DNA of 64,000 bases from positions 161,793,718 to 161,857,717 of the forward strand of contig NC_079134.1 in assembly GCF_945859705.1 (NCBI RefSeq). Reading direction: 5' to 3'. Each line of letters opens with the position of its first letter. The first letter of the stretch is position 1. The DNA comes from Episyrphus balteatus (Eukaryota; Arthropoda; Insecta; Diptera; Syrphidae). Positions 37,242 to 46,994 of the stretch are shown here, piece by piece. Under the pieces are notes generated by a model. The model worked only from the letters and a program-made list of their open reading frames with translations. It was not told the origin of the DNA and made no database searches. The position numbers and the translations under genes are program-made.

Positions 37242-37949
37242 AAATGACTACTGTCTTAGATTGACAATCCATATTTATAAGCTAGAGTTGTATAATTTAT
37301 TCAATTTGCATTTCGAAGCGCTATAATTTTTATTTCTTATATTCGAAGGTAGCAATTTGTAAATTGAATAGGCATTGAGGTTTTTTGCTTAATTGAATGT
37401 AATGCCTACCTTTACAATTACTGAAGTCAAGTAGAGTAATAAGAAAGCAATTATTTTCTTGTCGACTTTAAACTGAGAGAATATGTACATAAGTGAATTT
37501 TCAGCATATTAATTAGGATACATCACCTAGCCTAATCATAAGGGTATAGGCTAAAATTGGTAACAAATGAAAGACAAGGGGGCAATGAGAATGAAAAAAT
37601 AGAATTCACACTTTTAAAATTATAAATTTTATTCGCCAACAGTAAACAGTGACAAATAATATTAATAAAAAAATTGAAGGAATGAAAGAAAAGATAAACA
37701 AAAAACACTTCAAAATGTTTTTTTTTTGAGCAAAAAATGTATGATTTTCTATACAATATAAGGCTAAACTTATGCTATTTTCTTTTATTTGAATGAAAAA
37801 TGTCGGATGCCAACTCTAAAATATGAGCAAGTCCTCGTCAATGTAACACATTTAGTTATGTGACAATTTTTCCTTTAGAATAAGGTGTTTTTGTGAAAGG
37901 GTATTCTTTCTGGCATACACTTTAATAATTTTTACTTGCGATATAGGTA

Positions 37950-38066
37950 CTATAGGGCAAGTTTAGGATTCGTAAAAAAAATCAAACTCGAGATAACAAT
38001 TTTACATGACATTACGATGATGGAGAATGCCAAAAATGCGGGTCCGGCAATTCTGTCTGTCTGTCC

Positions 38067-38129
<63 letters not shown>

Positions 38130-38965
38130 TGCACCTCGAGCTACAGCCTAAACGACTAGAGCGATTCTCTTCAAACTTGGTAGTTAACAATCTTAGGCGA
38201 TTCCCTAGAGGGGAAATTGAAATTTTTTTTTAGGACCAAAACTAACGGTACCTGTCATATAACGGAAATAGAAAAGTTAATTTTTTTCAAAAACGGCTCT
38301 AACGATTTTGATTAAAATTTTTGTGTGTAGTATTACATATAAGAGCAAACTTTTGAAATAAAAAAAATATTTTTTGGACCATTATTAACGGTACCTGCCA
38401 TGGAACTTTTTTTTTTGGTTTCCGAATATCTCGTACAAAACTAACCTGATTTCAACGAAAATTTTTGCACAAAAGCATTTTAGTAAAGGTTAAATTAAAA
38501 TTTTAGAAAATTTTCAAAAAACATATTTTTGGATTTTTAAAAAATATTTCAAAATTTTTTTTTTGAAAAATCAATTTTTTGAAAACGGGTTAGTGACAAA
38601 TTTTGAAATTTCGTTTTTATGTGTAAATTAATTATTTACCAATTTTTTTTTTTTTAAATGTTGGAAAATTTTTATAAATAAAAAAACTATTTAAAAAAAA
38701 AACGGCTCTAACGATTTTTGAATTTTTTTTTTCTAAAAATTCCTTTTAATACAAGAAAGAAAATGGCATACTTGATTTTTTGTAAATGATCATTTTAAAC
38801 GGTGTTTAATTAGTTTTAAAAACAGATTTTATTTCTTTTTTAATTTCTTGAAAATATAAAATTTTAATTTTTTCTCTTATTTTCTTTTATAAAAAGCTTT
38901 AACATAAGAGTTACTTTTAGCATAAGAGCAAGTACGTGCAACCCCAGTCGCAATTATTTAAACTC
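37950..38965 (+). mobile_element. GTCY-microsatellite element, copy A
   Basis: About 1 kb. Starts near CTATAGGGCAAGT, then ACATTACGATGATGGAGAAT, a long GTCY tract, a conserved block (ACAGCCTAAACGACTAG, then AACGGTACCTG twice) and ends at GCAAGTACGTGC followed by CCCAGTCG. Copies B (44.6 kb, plus) and C (60.1 kb, minus) share this order. The GTCY tract with conserved flanks resembles mini-me or DINE/Helitron-type elements described in flies. That assignment is by architecture only. Confidence 0.65.
38052..38128. repeat. (GTCY)n microsatellite inside copy A
   Basis: About 19 units of CTGT/CTGTC register with two C variants. Translations in any frame (PSVCLSV, TDRQ) are artefacts of the repeat. 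Confidence 0.95.
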
Positions 38966-38986
38966 GGTGTAGTGCCTCATTTGTTA

Positions 38987-39435
38987 CACTGGTCAACAAG
39001 CTTTTTGTTACAGACACCACGATATACTTTTCTATATGTTTTTTGGGTGCTGAGCTCGAATCCGAAGTCAGGACAATTCTATCACATCACGTTTTTGAGA
39101 TTTTTGAGGCAAAGAACTTTTCGAGAAGAAACATGAGATATACCAAACACGTTGATTTCAACATAAGATTTCTCAAAGAAGAAAAGAGATATTTAAAAGA
39201 TTTAAACTGATTTAGAAAGACAAGATTGAGTTCTTTTAGAAACCGTTACAAATTTATTTATAACAAACAACCAAACGCTGAGCGGCATTTTCGATTTTCT
39301 AACGGGATTATCTCCAATACGTGATGTGATAGAATTTTTTTTTGGCTTCGGATTCGAGCTCAGTACACCAAAAACCTATAGAAAAGTATACCTTGGTTTC
39401 TGTAACAAAAAAAAGTTTAATTTTGTTGACCAGTG
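38987..39435. mobile_element. 449-bp Harbinger-type MITE
   Basis: Flanked by TTA (38984-38986 and 39436-39438). Ends CACTGGTCAACAA and TTGTTGACCAGTG, with inverted arms of about 110 bp that include GCTCGAATCCGAAG and TCTATCACATCACG. A 3-bp TTA duplication fits PIF/Harbinger. A decayed second copy lies at about 50,385-50,725. Confidence 0.72.
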
Positions 39436-39439
39436 TTAT

Positions 39440-41085
39440 AAGAACAAAGAGTGTACTGTTAGATGTATCAATATACACAAAGAATCATTGAAACAGAGCT
39501 AGAAGTGGTTCTACTTGAAGAACCTAAATACTTATTTTTAAATAAACAAAAAGAGTAATTTATAACTAAAATGTTTTAAAAAATTAAAAACTTATGATTA
39601 TGATCGAATTGATAAAGGACATTATGAAGATCTGCTTTTTAAATTGTTTTTTTTTTTTTTTAAATAAAATATTTTTGAAAAGATTGAATCAAAAATATAT
39701 ATCGACGTTTAAACTGCAAAACCTCGTAAGTCTAAAAATTCGAAAAAATATTATTAATGCAAACAATTCAGAAAATTCAGAGCTATCTTTTGGTATATTC
39801 AGCTTAACAATGTTGTTCTGAACATTTTTCCGAAATGACAAAATTCAAACACTCGTATTGATAGATCCCATACAAAAACAAGAAACACAACATTTTGTTT
39901 TTTGATTTCTGAAAAACTTGCAAAAACGACTTACGAGGTTTTGCAGTTTAACCGTCGATATGTATAAATAAACTGACTAAAACAAACCATTTTGTATTAT
40001 TGTAACTCTGTTTCTTACAGAAGGTACCAACTTATCTTGAGTGAAAAGGGTGTTCTTTTTAAAGAATTAAATAAAGTCCAGAATACTAAAAAAACTGCGA
40101 CTAAAGTGGTAACTTAAATACCCGACTGGGTGGCACGTACTCGCACTTGTGATAGAAGTTGCTTCGGTCGTTTTCTTTTTAAAAAAATCATAAACGATTA
40201 ATTTTAGTTAATTTAATAAGCAATGTTAAAATGATGGTTTAAAAAATATTAATTTTTTGATTTGAAAAAGTACTTTTATTTTATACTTATGATTTATGAT
40301 CAGTATTTCTGACATTCATAAACCGTTTTTTTTTTTTTTTTTTGTAGAAATAGATCTTAAATACCTAACGAAAAAATCATGTGTATATACACATTCGATT
40401 CCCTCTTAATCAAACACCCTCTAAGTCGAATTTCCCTCTAAGTCGAAATTGTTCACCATTTCTAAGGTACAATATTAAAGAAAAAATATTAAATAAATCC
40501 CTTCTCCTGGCACGAAATAAATCACAAAAATGAAGAAGTTTTCCATTCATTTATTTATATATTTTATTATGTTTATTTGCATTTTTGAAATTTTTATCTA
40601 ACCGCCTCCAATTTTGCATCTACTAGGTTGATGTCAATTGCCGAGTTGACACCTGTGTAGAAATTCTTTGACCTCAAAGTCGTCTTCTAAAGATTTATGA
40701 CAATACCAATGTTTTCAATTGGGCAATGATACTGCATTTTGTAGCTCCAATGAGTGACCCGCAGTCCAGTCTCCCATGCTAAAACTGACATCCTAAAAAT
40801 TTGACCACTTGTTGGTATTAAGAAGAGAAAAAAAAACTGTTGCATTAACTTAATACGAAGCTCAACTGAATAAATCAAATATTCTAAAGTATATGTAATT
40901 TTCGTTTACGTCGTCACATTTTTTTTGTAGCTACTCATCATTGCACCTATTCGCTCTATAACAGTTTTCATTAAACATGAACAACATCATAAATATTCAT
41001 CCAATAAAATTGTCCTTTAGCAAGTAGACACAATATTAAATCGTGGGAAATTTGTGCAGTCCCACTTTTATCTTGATTTAATTTT
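39440..41085. other. Intergenic DNA between the two receptors
   Basis: No gene seen. A short fragment of the GTCY family end (GGCACGTACTCGCACTTG) lies near 40,130. Confidence 0.5.
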
Positions 41086-41095
41086 TATATAAAAG
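41086..41095 (+). promoter_or_regulatory. TATA box of the plus-strand odorant receptor
   Basis: TATATAAAAG, with its TATAAA core 54 bp upstream of the ATG at 41142. A perfect Drosophila-type initiator, TCAGTTT, follows at 41123-41129, leaving an unusually short leader of about 17 nt if transcription starts there. Confidence 0.6.
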
Positions 41096-41141
41096 AATGA
41101 ACTCAATGGAATTCAAAAACAGTCAGTTTCAATAGTTTACT

Positions 41142-42883
41142 ATGGAGAAGTTGAAACAAAATTCAAGGGATATAATATTACAAGAAATTGTATCAATTCC
41201 AATGGTTGGCATGAGTGTTCGAGTTTTGAAATTTTGGGGTTTTCTTTATGAACGAAATTGGCGGTTGTATTTTTCACTTTCTCTTACAACATTATTGAAT
41301 GTTACTCAGTTCGTTTATATGACAGTTACAAGGGAAGCAGTTGATATTATTATTCGAAATGCTTATATGTTGGTTTTGTGGTTTAACACAGCTTTGAGAG
41401 GATATCTATTGGTCTTTCAGACGGCAAAGTATGAGAAATTTTTAAGTGATTTTAATGGATTGTATAAATCGCTAAAGGTGAGTTTTGAATTCAATTTAAA
41501 TTATAGAATAAACTGATTTTTCTGAGACCTTAAAAACATTTAGTGAATTCCTAAAAGGTTTGTATTATAAACTTTATTTTCTAGAACAGCAACGACAAAG
41601 TTATAACTGAGATGTTAAAGGACACAAATACTTTGGGAAAAAATACTTCTATTATAAATATGGCACTTGGACTTATGACTGTATTAGGATTTTGTACTTA
41701 TCCAATTTTTGCTGATACAAGAAGTATTATATAAAAATTAACACTTTTTTTCTAAACTTAATTCATTGTTTTGTCCAATCAAGTGTTACCTTATGGAAGT
41801 CATATTCCTGGAATTGATGAACTTGTTGATCCTTCATTTTACATATTTTACGTTTTCCAAGTTATCATCACACCAATTGGATGTTTTATGTACATTTCAT
41901 TTGGAAGTTTGGTAGCATCATTGATAATGTTTGCAATTCTTATGTCCAAAGCATTACAACATCGTTTGAGAGGATTAAATGAAGACATTGATAGTTCTAA
42001 TAAATTTTTGTTGATGAAAATAAAATGGTGCATTATTTATCAGAAGACTATTTATGAGTAAGTTCTGTTTGGTTTAATGCACAGTTAAAGTTGTTCTTTA
42101 TTTCAAAAAGTTCAGAACAATTTTCTTGGATATTGAAAGAAATTAATAAATTTTGTACTCTATCCAAAAAATTTTAAGGTATGTCAGCATCAACAATAAC
42201 CTATGTTTTCTTGGTTGAATTCCTTTGTTTTGGGACACTGTTGTGTGGGCTTTTGTTTTTAATCAATATTGTGAGTAGAAAGAAACACCCTTTATTTTGA
42301 TTTAGTATTTTGTATTGTTTGAATTTTCGCACAATTTTAGGCAGAAACTACTGCTCAATTGACGATAGCAGCTATACAAATATCTATGATATTTTCACAG
42401 ATATTGACTTTGTACTGGTATGCTAGCCAGCTCTCTGAAGAAGTAAGCCCAATTTCTCAAACTTAATCTAATAAAAAAAATTGCATACTAATTTAAGAAA
42501 AAAAAAAAATGCACACTATAATAATTGAACTAATTTCTTTAAAAACTTTTTTCCAGAGTGGAAAAGTAGCAAATGCTGCATACGATATAAATTGGTTTTC
42601 AATTGATAAGCCTATGCAGATGAATATTTTGATGTTAATAATGAGAGCTCAAAGTCCTTGCGTCGTGAGTAATAAACATTTTTTTAAATTTAAATTTTAG
42701 TTTTTTATTTAAATTTTGACTTATTATTTTAAATGACTCAATTTTACTAAAGCATCAATTATTTTTTATTTTCTCTTTTAGATGACGGTAGGAAATGTCT
42801 ATCCAATGTCCTTGGAACTGTTTCAATCATTACTTAATGCATCGTATTCATATTTTACACTTTTGCGTCGTTTCTATGATTAA
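41142..42883 (+). pseudogene. Odorant receptor paralogue, Or49b-like, with exon 4 frameshift
   Basis: Seven exons in the same plan as the minus-strand receptor: 41142-41477, 41585-41723, 41784-42057, 42179-42270, 42341-42442, 42557-42664 and 42782-42883. Exons 2, 5, 6 and 7 have exactly the same lengths as the paralogue (139, 102, 108, 102). Diagnostic segments are GMSVRVLKFWGFLYERNW, LPYGSHIPG, TPIGCFMYI, YWYASQL and [16 protein letters not shown]. Exon 4 is 92 nt, not 100, so entering in phase runs into TGA, while the later frame (TYVFLVEFLCFG) is intact. Total 1153 nt is not a multiple of three. All other exons and splice sites are good, so this is either a very young pseudogene or an assembly error. 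The N-terminus is 14 residues longer than the paralogue's. Confidence 0.82.
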
Positions 42884-42930
42884 TTTTTTAGCATAAATCA
42901 TTTAGATTATTTGTTTTAATTTGTAAGCAA

Positions 42931-42936
42931 AATAAA
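42931..42936 (+). terminator. Polyadenylation signal of the plus-strand receptor
   Basis: AATAAA 48 bp after the stop codon. Confidence 0.65.
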
Positions 42937-43068
42937 GTGAAACTATCATAATTTTTATTAAAAAAAGCTTTTGTGGCTAAGCTATTTTTAAACAACTGTC
43001 GAAAATGATTTTAATCTTAATTAAATAATTAATTTTTCTTTCTAATTAAAGTATTTTATTCTATAGGG

Positions 43069-44621
43069 TTGCCAGATATATTTTGACGAAATTAGTAATC
43101 GATATGAAAAATCCCGGACTTTCACGGACAAATATGGACAAAAAAGAGTACAAAACTAGGACAAAACAAATGCAAAATTTTATCAAAAAAAAAGTGGTAC
43201 AATCTTTTTAAAATTTAAGTAAAAACCACATTTTTTAACCCTTGTTCCCGTAGCAAAATTGTTTTTTCTTATTTTTTCCCAAACAAAAAATGTTTCTGTA
43301 TAGTAATATTATAGTAAACTATTGAGTATTACAAAAGTTGCAATGCGTATCTGCAGTTAAAAAAAAAAAACAATTTAAAAAATTCCATTAAAAACCATTT
43401 GCGCAAAATTTTAAACGATTTAGTAAAATACTAAAGTCATTTTTTTCAGTATCTAAGTTGAAAACTAGACTGATTTTTATCTAAATATAATACTAAAATG
43501 GCTTTAGCATTCTAATAAATCGTTAAAAACTTGGCGCCAGTCTTTTGACTTTGATTTAGCCACTTTTACATAAATGGCTTACGCATTTTCCTTTATCGTT
43601 TAAAATTTTGCGCTTATGTGATTTACAATAGGTAAGGGTTTATTAAATTACTAATAAAACTGGAAAAGTAAATGTTTATTATAGATTGTAGAACCATTAC
43701 AATCGTTTTCTTTCAGTATTAATTTTGTAGCTTTAAACTTAAAGTTACATGAACAAATCGGAAAGCCTCCTGAAATACTGTAATTTTAAACTAAGTATTA
43801 AAAAAAAGCAGTAGCTCATATGCTAATTTTTGAGTTTTGATTATATTGGAACAGAATTTAAAAGAAAATGACCAGATAACAAACCAAAACAAATACGTCT
43901 CGCTTTTAATGAATACGAATCTTTTTTTGAAAAAGCAATGAATTAAGAGTAGCATACAAGTAGTGTAGTGAGTAAAGAGTACAATCCCGGACAATTAATA
44001 GAATTTATCCCGGAAGTCCCCCATACAGCCAAAAAATATTATATGTCCGACGTATGGCATCGCTATTAATAATAACATCAAACGTTTTTTTTTTTTTTCA
44101 TTTGAAAAGTTTGGCAAAGTTGTCCAAAGGATGGGGTTATTTTGCTCCACCCGTGAAACAACGGGCTATGGTTTCTGCGTTTGACAAACTTTTTATTTGT
44201 TATACATATCTACATCTACATGAGCGAAAGATTTTATACAATTTATAGAGGCCATAACGGAACGGTACTTTTGTTATCCAAAACGCATAATTCCTGAGCA
44301 TTCCTCTACTCTTCCATATGCGGTTTAATTAAAAACCAAATACAAAATAACAGATAAAAATACAGAATAACAAAATCCTTTAAAATAAGAATAACATTTT
44401 TAAAAATATTTCTTCAGCACCGTCAATTTTACTTATTTTAAAAATCGTCGGCCTCATAAGGAAACCTCGTAACTCTCAAAATCAAAATTTTACATTAGAG
44501 ACAAAAGAGTAGAGAAACAACAGAGTAGTTGGGGAATAAAGTGCTTTACAAAGTCTGTGTTCGCTTGGTCTAAAGTATCTACTGCTAAGTACTTCTGGTT
44601 GTATTCAACTCCATTTCTTCT
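43069..44621. other. Repeat-derived intergenic DNA
   Basis: No gene seen. It contains a lone piggyBac-like left end near 43,237 (TTAACCCTTGTTCCCG), an inverted-repeat element at 43401-43613, and repeated words CCCGGAC and ATGGACA near 43,110 and 43,990 that hint at one large decayed element. Confidence 0.4.
43401..43613. mobile_element. MITE with 18-bp perfect inverted ends
   Basis: GCGCAAAATTTTAAACGA at the left and its exact complement at 43596-43613. Internal ACTAAAGTCATTTT and AAAATGGCTTTAG segments also tend to pair. No clear target duplication. Confidence 0.55.
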
Positions 44622-45510
44622 ATAGAAAAAAAAGTTAAGATAACATTTTTCCATGACATTACGATGGTAGACAATGCCAAAAAAGTGGGTCCCGGAAGTC
44701 CGTCTGTCTGTCTGTCTGTCTGTATAAGGATCTACAGCCTAAACGGATGGACCGATTAATGTCAAACTTGGTATGTAGCGTTATTTGGCGACTCTCCAGA
44801 GGTGTTTTTGGAATTAATTTTTTTGGACCAAAAATAACGGTACTTGCCATATACCGATTTTAGTAAAATTGCAATATCTCGAAAACGGCTAAAACGATTT
44901 TGTTTAAAAAACTAAAATGTTAGTTTTAAGCTAAATTCTATCTTTAAATGAAAAAAATTTTGTTTGAAAATCATTATTAACGGTACCTGCCATAGAACCA
45001 TTTTTTAAAAATCCGATTATCTCCGAAACGGCTTTTTCGATTCCAACGAAACTTTTTGTGGAAAAGCATTTATATAATTTAAATAAAAACCAAAAATAAA
45101 ATTTCGAAAAAAATAATTTTTGGATTTTTTTTTTGAAAAATCAAATTTTCGAATTTTTTTTTTATATGTTGATTAGTTATTTCTACAAAATGGCATTCCA
45201 ATTTTATTTTAAAACTTTTTTTCCAACAAAATTATTTAAAAAAAATTAGTTTTTTTAAAAAACGGCTCTAACGATTTTGAAATTTTTTTCTAAAAATGCA
45301 TCTTAATATATCAATCAAAACCGCTACTTGTTTTGGAGGGCAATCTGATTTCACATTTTATTTTATTTTTTTTTTAAACGAATTTAATTTGTTTTTCATT
45401 TTTTTTTTGTACCTACATTTTCTAAATTTCTATGTAAAAAGTCTTAAAAATTTAAGCAACTTGAACTCTAAGAGCAAGTTTCTTGCGACCCAGTCGTGCA
45501 TTTTATTTAT
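44622..45510 (+). mobile_element. GTCY-microsatellite element, copy B
   Basis: Same order as copy A: CATGACATTACGATGGTAG, a short GTCY tract (44699-44723), ACAGCCTAAACGGATGG, TAACGGTACCTGCCAT, then GAGCAAGTTTCTTGCGACCC and CAGTCGTGCATTTT at the end. The tract has about six units against about nineteen in copy A. Confidence 0.65.
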
Positions 45511-46773
45511 TAAAGATTTGGTTACTCATTAACCAAAAAGTCCTTTTCAGGTAATTTTTGGTTTTGGAAGTGCCACCTTCCATATAGCTACTTATACTTA
45601 TTCAATGTTTAATGTAACTAAAATAACAATAACAAAAGATATTGAATTTTGTCGAAATCGAAAAATGTATTGTTCTTAAATGAGCTGTATGTCGCTTCTT
45701 TGACATTTGGGGTTAATCTTATTGATAGAAAAATTAGACCCACTTCTAAACCAAAACAAACTTTGTATGCAATTTGAACGTTTTGATGATGACACAAAAC
45801 GCTTCAGCTTCATTATGGATTTTTGAAAATTTGATTTCTTAAAAATGATTCGGCACTTAAAAAATATTTTCCCATATTACACCTGACGTAATCGACCATC
45901 TTAGAACACTTTGATCAATGACTTTTGCTATTTCCAATTAAATATTATTAATGTAAAAATAGATAACTTCAAATTTCTGATCTCATCTGTGAAATAGCAT
46001 GTAGAGACTTTTATCTTTCCGATTTTCTGTAACGCCTATAGTTTTCATAATTGGATCACCTACGAAGCTCATCTTCTTAATCTACTTATAAGTGACAATC
46101 TTCTCAAGTGCAAAAAAGACTTTGCGAAAGAAATAGTACATAATTCATGTGATTGACACGAACAATTTCCATTAGTTAGGACAAGATTTTCTCAACGATT
46201 AGAAATGATTGATCGTGTGTAGAGCCTAATACATGATCTCTATCCTGCTCAGTTGATTATGTGACAGTCTCTATCAATTTAATCGAATGTGTCAAGGATT
46301 ACTATGTGTCCAAACGAAACATAGTATGGATTTCATTCACATGGGAACATAACCTAATGGGGACACATCCGCATGCACAGTGATGGCCATTAATCATCCC
46401 AAGCAAACATGTGTAGAATTTATTACTCTTCGCGAGACGATTTTAACTCCACAGGGTCTTCATTTTTTTCTTCTTATTATTTTTTTTTTGTCTTCATTGC
46501 AACCTTCAGTACATACTTTATATATGCCTGATTAATAGCCATTGATTGGCAAAGGACCAATCTGTGACCAACTCACTGGAATAGTGCTCCAATTAAAATA
46601 CCAAATAACCAGAAACTAAAGTGGCCTATTCACAGTAAGAGAGAGAACGAGAGGGATCATGGTTAATATGAATGAATGCTGCAACTAAGTTCGATGGCTT
46701 GAAAAATCGCTCCATCTATGATTTATGCAGAGCGTCATAACATTAAAGTCTGGCTGGACCTCTTGCTATATTT
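45511..46773. other. Intergenic or 5' flanking DNA
   Basis: No repeats recognised. Sequence complexity rises after 46,200. A GAGA-type tract (AGAGAGAGAACGAGAGGG) at about 46,637-46,654 lies 120 bp before the possible signal-peptide exon, consistent with a promoter region. Confidence 0.3.
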
Positions 46774-46928
46774 ATGCGTATTTTGTCATTGATATTGACT
46801 CCATGTGGGCTGATCCTATTAAGCCCAATCATGGTCGAAGCATCATCGACGGCGACCAACAACGCTAACTCTACAACCGCCGCCGGCCGCCGACGACGAC
46901 GGATGGTCACTTTGCATACAAGACGCAG
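46774..46928 (+). CDS. Possible first exon of an unrecognised secreted or membrane protein
   Basis: ATG at 46774 (in-frame stop ten codons upstream) followed by a typical signal peptide, MRILSLILTPCGLILLSP to a likely cut after VEA, an Asn/Thr-rich stretch with NST and a polyarginine run (RRRRR) that could be a processing site. A good donor, GCAG/GTTAAGT, follows 46928 and leaves phase 2. This fits the next open segment at 55763. I recognise no family. A LINE begins about 65 bp after the donor, inside the presumed intron. Confidence 0.38.
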
Positions 46929-46994
46929 GTTAAGTTATACGATGCGAATATTTCGTCACGCATTCCTTTGGACTCTTCCGACTCTCTTATAACC

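Noticed and set aside
38002..38233. Frames rich in SVCLSV and TDRQ
   Set aside because: Direct translations of the GTCY microsatellite.
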